Translations under genes and position numbers: made by a program | Notes under the pieces: model-generated | The model's database searches: none | Seen by the model: the letters and a program-made list of their open reading frames with translations, nothing else | Told to the model about the DNA's origin: nothing | Shown here: positions 33,442-45,570 of the stretch, in pieces | Layout: every line of letters starts with the position of its first letter | Numbering within the stretch: the first letter of the stretch is position 1 | NCBI RefSeq assembly: GCF_038502225.1 | Contig: NW_027195363.1 | Location: 62,501-126,500, forward strand | Direction: 5' to 3' | Length of the DNA: 64,000 nt | Origin: Cherax quadricarinatus | Lineage: Eukaryota > Arthropoda > Malacostraca > Decapoda > Parastacidae

Positions 33442-35559
33442 CTATTCATCACTTAACATTAATTTAATTTTCTCACTCGCCACCACTACTGCTTGTCTTT
33501 TCTGAACAGCTTTAGTCTGTGTGGTTTCTGGAGAATCACTAATTTTGTTTTCAACACTGTGTAATTCTAACGGCACTAGTTTATTTATTGTCCGCTTATT
33601 CACTACACCTTTGCTTAAAACATCAACTGTCCTGATGATTCCATTTGCATCAGCATATATGGTCACAATTTTTCCAAGTGGCCATTGGGACCTCGGACCA
33701 TCATTGTCGATAATCACTATGTCACCAGGCCTTAAGGACTTATGATTTTCAGGAACACCAGCTCCATAGAAGTGTTCTCTCAATGAGGTGAGATAGTCTT
33801 CTCGCCAAATTTTCTCCCAACGTTCAATCACTTTATTAAGGTGTTTGAATTTACGTCTGAGTTGCTCAGGTTCGAAATCAGTAGGATCCTCTATGATTTC
33901 TTTATCATTCATGGGAGGAACAGGTTCGAGCCTTCTGCCATGGAGTAAATGAGATGGACTTAACACTTCTAAATTGTCCTGATCATCGGTAACATAAGTT
34001 AGAGGTCTGTTGTTGACTCTATTTTCTATTTTAGTCACAACTGTACGGAATTCTTCTAAGTCTATTCTCTGACGATGAAGAGTCTTCCTTAAACAATGTT
34101 TTACAATGCCGATCATTCTTTCATAAAATCCGCCGTGCCATGGAGATTTAGGAGGAATGTATCTCCAACGACAACTGCGTTGATTCAGCATCTGTTGTAC
34201 TTCTGGTTGATCAAAGATCTTGCTTATATAAGCAGCACCAGCAACAAAGTTCGTTGCATTATCTGAAATCATCAGTCTGGGACATGCCCTTCTGGCTGCA
34301 AACCTTCTGAATAATTTGATAAAGGTTTCAGCAGACATGTCAGTGGCTACTTCTAGATGTACTGCTCTAGTTGTAGCACAAGTGAACAAACAGATGTACA
34401 CCTTGATGGGAACTTTGTCAACTGTTTTGGTTAAAATTATTGGTCCAGCGTAATCTACACCTGTCACCTCAAATGGAGTGGTATGACAAACTCTTTCAGA
34501 GGGATATGGAGGTGGACCTGGATACTGACATACTCGCATATCGTAGTGACGACAAGTAATACAGTCCCTTATTTGTTTTTTCACACTTTGTCGACCTTGA
34601 GGTATATAGCAGGATTGTCGTATATGACAAAGTGTGTCAGCTATCCCACCATGCAACACGTTACTGTGGGCGTTTTGAACAATCAGTTTTGTTAGCCAAA
34701 GATTCTTGGGGATCAATATTGGATGTATGGCTTCTTTAGGTAGTGAAGAATTATGAATTCTTCCTCGACATCTCATAATCTTTTCTGAGTCGAGATAAAG
34801 TCCTAAAGAATTAATCATAACAGGTTTCTTTGGGGATTTATTTTGTGTTTCTAGAAATTTATATTCTGTAGAGAAAACATCTTTCTGTATTAGTTTCAGC
34901 CAGTATTTAATGGGTTCAAGATATTCATAATCAGGTTTTATTCCTTTAATGAATTTAAAGACAAGAGCTGTAACTCTTAAGAGTTTACCCAAAGATGAGT
35001 ATTTAGATCCATCAATGACTATTTCTGTTGTGTCAGCAGTATTTACACAACTTATTTCTGCTGTGTTCAAGCAGACTGTTTCTTCTGGTATAATGTGAGC
35101 TTTTTGCTGAGGCCAGTTATTTTCATTAGAGAGCCAGTTCGGTCCGTGGAGCCATAATTTATTATCCACAAATTTCTTGAGTGGGACACCACGTGACAAC
35201 ATGTCAGCTGGATTCTCTTGGGTAGAGACGTGGAGAAAGAGATAATCTCTCTGCATCTCTTTTATTTCTGCTACTCTGTTCTGTACATAGACCAATTTAC
35301 TCTTATTATTTCATAACCACTGGAGAACTGCTTCATTTTCACTCCAGATCACGGTTTTCTCAATAGTGAGATGATCAAGTACTTTGTTGAGATAGACAGC
35401 TAATTTTGTACCTACATAGAGTGCTGTCAGTTCCAATTGTGGTACTGTTCTGACCTTCGAGGGTGCTACCCTGGCCTTTGAAGTAATTAGTGTACTTCCT
35501 TCAGCATTACTCATGTAAGCTACAGCGCCATAACCTCTGGTTGACGCATCACAGAACAC
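33442..35559 (-). pseudogene. BEL/Pao retrotransposon: RNase H and integrase
   Basis: RNase H at 35559-35311: FCDASTRGYGAVAY, TVPQLELTALYVG, and WSENEAVLQWL, where the usual WSDN is WSEN. A single in-frame TGA (35308-35310) separates it from a 617-codon frame (35295-33442). That frame holds an integrase zinc-binding region (H210, H215 in NAHSNVLHGG; C245, C248 in CITC). It also has a complete catalytic triad: D281 in GVDYAGP, D345 in ISDNATNF, E392 in GGFYERMIG, numbering from its first residue. A C-terminal LRPGDIVIIDND region matches the DUF5641 tail of BEL integrases. The enzyme would process and join LTR DNA ends. Few lesions suggest a fairly young copy. Confidence 0.93.
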
Positions 35560-35589
35560 ATGTAATGTGTACTTGTTTCCCTCTTGACC

Positions 35590-36866
35590 TATTTGTCTGG
35601 GAAATTTAATTCGATGAAGTTGCTTTTAAACTCCCTGGATATTTCATCCCATGCTTGACTCATTTCTAGAGGCAAGTTCTCATCCCATCCTATTTTGAGC
35701 TTCCATGCATCTTGCATAAGCATTTTACCTTTTATGGTAATTGGTGAGACGAGTCCTAGAGGATCAAAACATTGTGATACCTCTGACAGTAAACTACGTT
35801 TAGTGAGTGTACTGCATGATTTATTGTTTATCCTTTTGAGACTCAAAGTATCTTCCTGTGTGTTCCAATTAAGTCCCAGCATATTGTTGCAATCAGGAAT
35901 TTCAGTTTCAGGGAAATCTTCTTGGATAAGTTCCCTTAATTGCTTTGAATTTGTATTCCACATCCTTAGAGGCATATTTGTTTCTTTCATCTACTTGTTA
36001 GCTTCTCTGTATAAAGATTTCATATCCTCCTCTTTATTCACAGTACCTTGAAGATTGTCCACATAGAAACTTTTCTTTAGATTTCTTTGAAGGGACTTTC
36101 CGATTTCTTCAAATGTGTATTTAGAGTAGCTTCTAGTAAGAATGGAGAGGATGTTGCACCAAATAATACTGATTTGAAGCGATAAGTTTTCACAGGACTT
36201 GAGGATCATGAGGATTTTCAGGCCACAAGAATCGAGTATAATCTCTATCTATTTCTTGTAGTCCTACTCTTAAGAAAGCTTTGGAAATATCAGCCGTGTA
36301 GGCATATGGGTTTGTGCGAAATTTCATAAGCACGTCTCCAAGCTTCTCAGTTAGTGAGGGTCCGGTCATCAGACAATCATTAAGACTTGCTACATCTTTA
36401 TTTGCTCGTGCGCTGCAATTATATACAACACGTAGTGGAGTGGTTTCAGAATCTTTTCTGACTCCATGGTGCGGGAGATAATGAGCTTCTGTCTTCAACT
36501 TATCTTCGACTATTTCCTCAATGAATTTATTGTCCAACTGTTCTTGTATGATATTATCATAGACAGTCAGTAGCTCTGGATTCTTCCTGAGCTCATGTAT
36601 GTGTGCTTTCATTTGTCCGAAAGCCATGCGATAATTGCTAGGCAGATGTGGTGGATTTAATTTCCATGGTAACCTAACCCAATACTGTCGATCTTCATAT
36701 TTGACAGTGTCCAAATATTGGTTATAAGTCTGAGACTCTTGTGGGCTTGGTTTATTTACATCAATACCTATCGCATCTAAATCCCACAACTTATCAACTG
36801 GTTCATTCATTTCTTCCAGTAATGATAATTTTTGCTGTGGTACATGATCAGCGGTTATTCTCGTAA
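35590..36866 (-). pseudogene. BEL/Pao retrotransposon: reverse transcriptase
   Basis: Minus-strand RT in three frames. 36810-36190 has AHYLPHHGVRKDSETTPLRV, YNCSARANKDVASLNDCL, and AYTADISKAFLRVGLQ with DRDYTRFLWPE. 36209-35991 has the catalytic box FYVDNLQ, where YVDD is expected. 35990-35589 has MLGLNWNTQEDTLSL and FDPLGLVSPITIKGKML, the Peptidase_A17-type region of Pao elements. Lesions: frame shifts near 36195, 36095 and 35600, and an in-frame TAG at 35991-35993. Gag, protease and the RT N-terminus are missing because the element is fused to LINE-D at about 36867. Confidence 0.92.
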
Positions 36867-38526
36867 TGGGATGTTAGTGCTATCGGTCTGTAGTTCTTTG
36901 CTGTTGCTTTACTGCCCCCTTTGTGGAGTGGGGCTATGTCTGTTGTTTTTAGTAACTGTGGGACGACCCCCGTGTCCATGCTCCCTCTCCATAGGATGGT
37001 AAAGGCTCGTGATAGGGGCTTCTTGCAGTTCTTGATGAACACGGAGTTCCATGAGTCTGGCCCTGGGGCAGATTGCATGGGCATGTCATTTATCGCCTGT
37101 TCGAAGTCATTTGGCGTCAGGATAACATCAGATAGGCTTGTGTTAACCAAATTGCTAAAAACTGAGTCATATTGGGACTTGAGTAGCTCACTCATTTCCT
37201 TGCTGTCATCTGTGTAGGACCCATCTTGTTTAAGTAAGAGCCCAATACTGGACGTTGTTCTCGACTATGATTTGGCATAGGAGAAGAAATACTTTGGGTT
37301 TCTTTCGATTTCATTTATGGCTTTTAGTTCTTCCCGCGATTCCTGACTCCTATAAGATTCCTTTAGCTTAAGTTCGATGTTTGCTATTTCTCTGACCAGT
37401 GTCTCCCTACGCATTTCAGATATATTGACCTCTTTTAGCCGCTCTGTTATTCTTTTCCGTCGCCTGTAAAGGGAGCGCCTGTCTCTTTCTATTTTACATC
37501 TACTCCTCCTTTTTCTTAGAGGAATAAACCTTGTGCATACATCGAGTGCCACCGAGTTAATCTGTTCTAGGCATAAGTTGGGGTCTGTGTTGCTTAGTAT
37601 ATCTTCCCAGCTTATATCGTTTAGGACTTGGTTTACTTGGTCCCACTTTATGTTTTTGTTATTGAAGTTGAATTTGGTGAATGCTCCCTCGTGACTTATT
37701 TCATTATGTCGGTCTGGGGCTCCGCGCTTACATGTCTGAACCTCAATTATGTTGTGATCTGAGTATATTGTTTTTGATATGGTGACATTTCTTATCAGAT
37801 CATCATTGTTAGTGAAGATGAGGTCTAGTGTATTCTCCAGTCTAGTAGGCTCTATTATTTGCTGGTTTAAATTGAATTTTGTGCAGAGATTTAAAAGCTC
37901 GTGTGAGTGTGAGTTTTCACCAGAGCTGCCTCCTTGTGTTATTTCTGCAACAATATTATTTGCTATATTCCTCCATTTTAGGTGCCTTAAGTTGAAATCC
38001 CCCAGGAGCAAGATGTTGGGTGCAGGAGCTGGAAGATTTTCCAGACAGTGGTCAATTTTTAACAGCTGTTCCTGGAATTGCTGGGATGTTGCATCCGGAG
38101 GCTTGTAGACTACCACAATGACTAGGTTTTGGTTCTCGATCTTTACTGCTAAAACTTCCACTACGTCATTTGAGGCATTAAGCAGTTCTGTGCAAACAAG
38201 TGACTCTGCAATGTACAGGCCAACCCCCCCCCCCCTTTTTGCCTGTTCACTCTGTCACATCTGTATAGATTGTAACCTGGGATCCATATTTCGTTATTCA
38301 AGTGATCCTGTATGTGGGCCTCAGTGAAAGCCGCGAACATTGCCTTTGCCTCTGCAAGCATTCCACGGATGAAAGGTATTTTGTTGTTTGTTGCTGGCTT
38401 TAGACCCTGTATATTTGCAAAGAAGAATGTCATCGGACTGGTGGTATTGTTGGTACTGGGGTGGGATTTTTTTTCCGGCATTAGTATCTGTTGGTTTGGA
38501 GTGGAGGCCATCGACTGTGGTTCCAC
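36867..38526 (-). pseudogene. LINE-D ORF2: endonuclease and start of RT, truncated
   Basis: APE-type endonuclease: FFANIQGLKPATNNKIPF at about 38430, TEAHIQDHL near 38325 (catalytic E), RQKGGGGLACTL near 38235, then VVYKPPD, ILLLGDFNLRHLKW near 38000, LDLIFTNNDDL, and YSDHNIIEV near 37750. A frame shift falls at about 38161-38230 in a C run. The linker 37690-37260 is basic. The pre-RT/RT start at 37195-36850 has SAPGPDSWNSVF, VPQLLKTTDIAPLHKGG and NYRPIALTSHY. The RT stops there, at the BEL junction. ORF1 lies immediately upstream (38481-39930), overlapping by about 45 bp in another frame. Confidence 0.9.
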
Positions 38527-39930
38527 TCCAGGAATGACTGGATTTGGTGTACAATTTCTGACATTTCCTGCCAGTTTTTTTTCCTTCCTGGCACCAAAAA
38601 ACCTCTCCCTCTTGAGTGGCTGTGGCTACCCAGGTTTTCCCATGGCCTGGATGTTTTGTATCTTTTTGTCCCCTTTAGATGGTGTGCCTGGCAATTTAAG
38701 TTATAGCACAGTCTTTCCTGTACTGAAGAGGTACACATTTCAGGGTGAAAAAGCTTACAGGAAGGGAGTTTGCATTTTCCTGTTGTCATATGGGCATGAC
38801 ATTTTCTAGGGTGGTCATAGTTGCACGTCCCATCTGTTTTTCCAGATTTCCCATATCTGCAGATACCAAGTGCATAGTATGTGCACAGGCTTGGTTTCCA
38901 TTTGCCTTGGGTTTCTGTGACTGTATTCCCTGTTGGTGCATGTTTACCTGTCTTATTCCTATCCTCCCTAGCACCAACAATGGAGCTCCCACCAGTTGTT
39001 TTTGGTAATATATCCTCACTATTGCTAGTGGAGTCCTCTTGTTTGCTATTTCCTGTGGTATTTCTAGTTTGCAATATTGGTTTCATCTTATCTTTGACTA
39101 CACTTGTTTCCCCACTACGGCTCCTGTCCCCTATGAGGTCATTTATATGCATTCCATCCTGCGTATAATTCCCGACTACCTGGACAAAATCTCCAGCTTC
39201 ACCATTACTGTCTCCCAGGACAGCACCTCCAACTTCACCATTACTGTCTCCCAGGACAGCACCTCCAGCTTCACCATTACTGTCTCCCAGGACAGCACCT
39301 CCAGCTTCACCATTACTGTCTCCCAGGACAGCACCTCCAGCTTCACCATTACTGTCTCCCAGGACAGCACCTCCAGCTTCACCATTACTGTCTCCCAGGA
39401 CAGCACTATCAGCCCCACATTTACTGACTACCAGGGCATCACCTCCAGCCTTACAGTTTCTGACTGCATGGCCAGTATCAAGGGCAGTACCATTCAGCCC
39501 AGACTTTTTAAGTTCCCATCTGTTATAGAAAGCTTCCAGGTTGTCTATGAAAGCAGCTTTGGTGTTATCCTCTTTTAATACCCTTGTGATTTTAGTCCAC
39601 AGATTTATCTCATTTGGGCATACCCAAAAACACTTCCCTGCTTTAATACTGCTTGTAGCTAGTTCTTGGATATTTGCACAAGGGGCGTGACACCAATTTC
39701 CACAAAAATGACAATTTATCCATGAGAAGCCCGTTTGTTTGATTGATTGCAGACTACACAGAGCTTCATAATGATTTGAATGGTTTATTTACTGTAATTC
39801 TACTAGCAACCTCTTGAATACTCTATTAATAGCTTCCTTAAATGAAGCTCTAGCTATTTGTATTTCTGTTTCTAACTGTACTTGTATATTGGACAGCTTA
39901 CCGTATACGTTCCTGATTTATATTTATTGT
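38481..39930 (-). pseudogene. LINE-D ORF1: zinc-finger nucleic-acid-binding protein
   Basis: Minus-strand frame nearly continuous over 480 codons. N-terminal coiled-coil-like QVQLETEIQIARASFKEAIN (about 39880-39820) is followed by one TAA near 39795. Next is a PHD/RING-like cluster: NCHFCGNWCHAPCANI near 39700 with KCFWVCPNE near 39630. Then come six 12-residue repeats GGAVLGDSNGEA (39415-39196). At the C-terminus there are three CCCH-type fingers (38870-38690): CX7CX11CX3H (CTYYALGIC...CNYDH), CX8CX4CX3H (CHAHMTTGKC...H) and CX8CX4CX3H (CTSSVQERLC...H). ORF1 proteins of LINEs bind element RNA. The start codon was not fixed because of the early stop. Confidence 0.8.
39196..39415 (-). repeat. 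36-bp in-frame tandem repeat inside LINE-D ORF1
   Basis: Six units of ACCATTACTGTCTCCCAGGA plus CAGCACCTCCAGCTTC (plus strand). Nearly identical, adding 12 residues each without shifting ORF1. Confidence 0.95.
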
Positions 39931-41037
39931 TTGTGTTTGATAAGGGCGCCTACAGCCCCATCCGTTTACAGTCTGCTTTATTGTCCAACGAATCCGTTTG
40001 AAACCGGTCAAGGGTTCGGACCAGTCGAGGGTTCGGACCAGTCGAGGGTTCGTAGCCAGTCTGATCTGATCAGTGGGTCACTTATTTAAAACATACTGGT
40101 CGGTGATTTGGGCTAACACATGAAGGATCTACTGGAAGTTATCTACCAGAGTAATATGTGATTTGATTGATACAAAAGTATAACTTGCGTGTTGAAGAAC
40201 CGGTGACTGTTGGCAGCTCCTACAGTGACGAACGGTCGAGCCTCAACCCTTGTTTATCAATCACTGTATCTAGCTTTTCTAGTTTTTTTTTTTCGTCTCC
40301 ACCACAATAAATGCTATATTATCACTATAGTTGACTGGTGGAAATTTTGGAGGAAGGACGCTTTTTCTGTAGTAATAATTGCTTCTCGTCGTGTATATTG
40401 CGACCGCTGATAACTACAGGTTATATGAAATTCACAGTAACGTCTGATATTTCATAAAAAGAGAAACTAATGAAAGTCACTCCACTCCACTAAGTACCAT
40501 TATAATACTGGTTAGTTGCTACTACAACACTGTATTCTGCTATTCACTGGTATCACTAGATTATATGCGAGTACACTAGCAAGCCAAGAAGATTATTAAA
40601 ACAGCTGACCTCTGTGGTAAGTTTCTGGCGACTTCTGGCACCTGCCTCTATAGGCTTATCACTTCATTTACAAATTCACCTGTTTTCAAATGACACTTTA
40701 GCCTTTATCATCTATATACTAGGGAGCCACTGTAGTATACACAATGTTATCAGGGAGACTTTCTTTCCTCTGACAAAGAAAAGTTCTAATATTATTATTT
40801 TTTCACGGCACCCAGGCCTATGATTCTCCTCTGGCAGTAAACTCTGCTAGGTAGTGCACACTAATTCTCCTTTTTTTAAACAGTGTATAATGTTTTCCGC
40901 CCAAGATTGGTTCCAGGCGCTAGAGGGATGTATCGTATAGGATTGATGGCACAAATTAAAGTTCTAGCACGTAAGAGCGACCGTGAAAACACGAGAAAAC
41001 CTGGAGCAAAACGAGGCACGCTGACACCCAGTAGTCT
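39931..41037. other. LINE-D 5' flank and unassigned sequence
   Basis: 40012-40062 holds three 17-bp units (AGGGTTCGGACCAGTCG), possibly in the LINE-D 5' UTR. Beyond 40080 I recognise nothing until the minisatellite starts. Frames here (for example 40614-40823) are short and unsupported. Confidence 0.5.
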
Positions 41038-43566
41038 TGACACTACACTCTCACCAGGTCCGCACCAAACTCATCCGGTCCACACTACATTCACTAGGTC
41101 CACACTACACTCTCACAATGTCCACACTACACTCTCACCAGGTTCACACTACACTCAGCAGGTCCACACTACACTCACCTGGTCCACACTACACTCACCA
41201 GATCCACACTACACTCTCACCAGGTACACACTACGATTTCACCAGGTCCATACTAAACTCACAAGGACCACATTACACTCACCAGGTGCACACTACACTC
41301 TCGCCAGGTCCACTACACTCTCACCAGGTCCACATTATACTATCACCAGGTCCACACTAAACTAAGCAGGTCCACACTACACTCACCAGGTCCACAACAC
41401 ATTCTCACCAGGTCCATACTACACTCACCAGGTACACACTACACTCACCAGGTCCACACTACAGTCACAATGACACACTACTCTCTCACCATGTCCAAAC
41501 CACACACTCACCAGGTACACACTACACACTCACCAGGTCCACACTACACACTCACCAGGTCCACACTACACTCACCAGGTCCACTCTGCACTCTCACCAG
41601 GTCCACACTACACTCTCACCAGCTGAACACTACACTCTCACCAGGTCCACACTACACTCTCATCAAGTCCACACTACACTCACCAGGTCTACACTAAACT
41701 CTCACCAGGTTCACACCACACTCATCAGGTCCTCACTACACTCTCACCAGGCCCACACTACACTCACCAGGTCCACACTACACTCACCAGGTCCACACTA
41801 CACTCTAATCTAAACAGTTACACACTACACTCTCACCAGGTCCACACTTCACTCTCACCAGGTCCACACTACACTCACCAGGTCCACACTACACTCACCA
41901 GGTCCACACTACACTCACCAGGTCCACACTACACTCTCAACAGTTACACACTACACTCTCACCAGGTCCACACTACACTCTCACAAAGTCCACGCTAATC
42001 TTACCATGTCCACACTACACTCACCAGGTCCACACTTCACTCTCACCAGGTCCACACTTCACTCTCACCAGGTCCACACTACACTCACCAGGTCCACACA
42101 ACACAATCACCAGGTCCACTTTGCACTCTCACAAGGTCCACACTACACTCACCAGGACCACACTATACTATCACCAGGTCCACACTACACACTCACCAGG
42201 TCCGCACTAAACACTCACCAGGTCCACACTACACACTCCCCAGGTCTACACTACACTCACCAGGTCTACACTACGCTCTCAGCAGGTCCACACTAAACAC
42301 TCACCCGGTCCACACTTCACACTCACCAGGTCCACACTAGACTCACCAGCTCCACACTACACTCTCACCAGGTCCACAGTACACTCTCACCAGGTTCACA
42401 CTACACTCTCACCAGGTAGACACTGCACACTCACCAGCTCCACACTACACTCTCAATAGGTCCACACTACACTCTCACCAGGTTCACACTACACTATCAC
42501 CAAGTCCATATTACGCACTCACTAGGTCCACATTACACTCACCAGGTAAAAACTACGCTCTCACCAGGACAAAACTACACTCTCACCAGGTCCACACGAC
42601 ACTCTTACCAGATCCACACTACACACTCACCAGCTCCATACTACACTCTCACCTGGTCAAAACTACACTCTCACCAGGTCCACACTACACTCTCACCAGG
42701 TTCACACTGCACTATCACCAAGTCCATACTACACACTCACCAGGTCCACCCTACACACTCACCAGGTCCACATTACACTCACCAGGTCCACTCTACACTC
42801 TCACCAGGTCCACACTACACTCACCAGGTCCACTCTACACTCTCACCAGGTCCACACTACACTCTCACCAGGTCCACACTACACTCACCAGGTCCACACT
42901 ACACACTCACCAGGTCCACACAACACACTCACCAGGTCCACTCTGCACTCTCACCAGGTCCACACTACACTCACCATGACCACACTATACTCTCACCAGG
43001 TCCACACTACACACTCACCATGTCTCCACTAAACACTCACCAGGTCCACACTACACAATCACCAGGTCCACACTACACTCACCAGGTCCACACTACACTC
43101 TCAGCAGGTCCACACTAAACACTCCCGGTCCACACTACACACTCACCAGGTCCACACTACACACTCACCAGGTCCACACTGCACTCACCAGGTCCACACT
43201 AAACTCTCACCAAGTCCACACTACACTCACCAGGTCCTCGCTACACACTCACCTGGTCCACACTACACTCTCACTAGGTCCACAGTGTACCCTCACCAGG
43301 TCCACAATACACTCACCAGTTCCACACTACACTTTCACCAGGTCCACACTACACACTCACCAGCTAAGCACTACACTCTCAACAGGTTCACACTACACTC
43401 TCGCCAGGTTCACACTACACTATCACCAAGTCCAGATTACGCACTCACCAGGTCCACATTACAGTCTCACCAGGTAAAAACTACACTCTCACCAGGTTTA
43501 CACTACACTCTCACCAGGTCAAAACTCTACAGGCTCTCACCAGGTCCATACTACACTCTTACCAGG
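41038..43566 (-). repeat. 20-bp minisatellite, reverse-complement array (2.5 kb)
   Basis: Unit on the plus strand: CACCAGGTCCACACTACACT, the reverse complement of the 29128-32812 unit, including the 22-bp variant (ACACTCTCACC). About 120 units. It joins the 72-bp satellite directly at 43567. Confidence 0.95.
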
Positions 43567-45095
43567 TAAACGACTGGTAACGGTGTATGATGAACGACGA
43601 GGTAAGGTGTGTGATGAACCAGCTCCACACTACGGGTGTAGGTTCATGATAAACGACTGGTAACGGTGTATGATGAACGACGAGGTAAGGTGTGTGTGAA
43701 CAACGGGTGTAGGTTCATGATAAACGACTGGTAACGGTGTATGATGAACGACACAACGGGTGTAGGTTCATGATAAACGACTGGTAACGGTGTATGATGA
43801 ACGACGAGGTAAGGTGTGTGATGAACAGTGGGTGTAGGTTCATGATGAACATCAAAATGGTATACGGTGTATGATGAACGACGAGGTAAGGTGTGTGATG
43901 AACAAACAGGTTCATGATAAACGACTGGTAACGGTGTATGATGAACGACGAGGTAAGGTGTGTGATGAACAACGGGTGTAGGTTCATGATAAACGACTGG
44001 TAACGGTGTATGATGAACGACGAGGTAAGGTGTGTGATGAACAACGGGTGTAGGTTCATGATAAACGACTGGTAACGGTGTATGATGAACGACGAGGTAA
44101 GGTGTGTGATGAACAACGGGTGTAGGTTCATGATAAACGACTGGTAACGGTGTATGATGAACGACGAGGTAAGGTGTGTGATGAACAACGGGTGTAGGTT
44201 CATGATAAACGACTGGTAACGGTGTATGATGAACGACGAGGTAAGGTGTGTGATGAACAACGGGTGTAGGTTCATGATAAACGACTGGTAACGGTGTATG
44301 ATGAACGACGAGGTAAGGTGTGTGATGAACAACGGGTGTAGGTTCATGATAAACGACTGGTAACGGTGTATGATGAACGACGAGGTAAGGTGTGTGATGA
44401 ACAACGGGTGTAGGTTCATGATAAACGACTGGTAACGGTGTATGATGAACGACGAGGTAAGGTGTGTGATGAACAACGGGTGTAGGTTCATGATAAACGA
44501 CTGGTAACGGTGTATGATGAACGACGAGGTAAGGTGTGTGATGAACAACGGGTGTAGGTTCATGATAAACGACTGGTAACGGTGTATGATGAACGACGAG
44601 GTAAGGTGTGTGATGAACAACGGGTGTAGGTTCATGATAAACGACTGGTAACGGTGTATGATGAACGACGAGGTAAGGTGTGTGATGAACAACGGGTGTA
44701 GGTTCATGATAAACGACTGGTAACGGTGTATGATGAACGACGAGGTAAGGTGTGTGATGAACAACGGGTGTAGGTTCATGATAAACGACTGGTAACGGTG
44801 TATGATGAACGACGAGGTAAGGTGTGTGATGAACAACGGGTGTAGGTTCATGATAAACGACTGGTAACGGTGTATGATGAACGACGAGGTAAGGTGTGTG
44901 ATGAACAACGGGTGTAGGTTCATGATAAACGACTGGTAACGGTGTATGATGAACGACGAGGTAAGGTGTGTGATGAACAACGGGTGTAGGTTCATGATAA
45001 ACGACTGGTAACGGTGTATGATGAACGACGAGGTAAGGTGTGTGATGAACAACGGGTGTAGGTTCATGATAAACGACTGGTAACGGTGTATGATG
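43567..45095 (-). repeat. 72-bp satellite (3 x 24 bp), about 20 copies
   Basis: Unit GGTTCATGATAAACGACTGG, TAACGGTGTATGATGAACGA, CGAGGTAAGGTGTGTGATGA, ACAACGGGTGTA. From about 43920 to 45090 roughly 16 copies are identical. The left 350 bp has shortened and chimeric units. Each 72-mer is three diverged 24-mers of the form GGTGTATGATGAACNACNGG. On the minus strand the array stays open (490 codons, repeating PVVHHTPYL and LPVVYHEPT) because 72 is divisible by three. Whether it is ever translated is unknown. Confidence 0.95.
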
Positions 45096-45520
45096 AAAAT
45101 GCAAAATAAATAACATGATAAAGTGAATGTAATGTGACTAAATGTAGATGTATAATGAACTTCCTGTTATGATATAAAGTGAACAAATGTTCAAGATGTG
45201 AAGATGTAAAAGAAACTACAAATGAAGGTGTCATACAAATAACAGGAGAAGGTTTATGATGAACAATAGGTGAATGTGTGTAATGAACGCAGGTGAAGAC
45301 GTGTGATAAACAACGTGTGTGTATGATGAACAACAGGTGAATGTCAATGATGGACTACAGATATAGGTGTATGATGAACGACAGATAACAGTGTATGATA
45401 AGCGAGAGGTGAGGGTATGTGATGAACGACAGGTGAACGTATATGATGAGCAACAGATGATGCTGTGAAATGAACGAGTATAATGAACCACTGTTGGAAG
45501 AATACGATGAGTATCACTCA
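45096..45520 (-). repeat. Degenerate 24-bp units beside the satellite
   Basis: Irregular GTGTATGATGAACNACAGGT units (45235-45460). Homologous to the downstream array of the other membrane-ORF cassettes. Confidence 0.75.
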
Positions 45521-45570
45521 CAGCTTACTGAAACATGACAGCAGCAACAGTAAAAGCTGAATCCATTTCT

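Noticed and set aside
43920..45090. CRISPR array
   Set aside because: There are no unique spacers: the repeats are contiguous. The surrounding DNA is eukaryotic and no cas genes are present. The same applies to the other tandem arrays.
43644..45116. 490- and 450-codon minus-strand frames as a repetitive protein gene
   Set aside because: The 72-bp period keeps more than one frame open simultaneously. Identity is at the DNA level, with no sign of codon-level constraint. Listed as satellite; the coding idea is mentioned only as a hypothesis.
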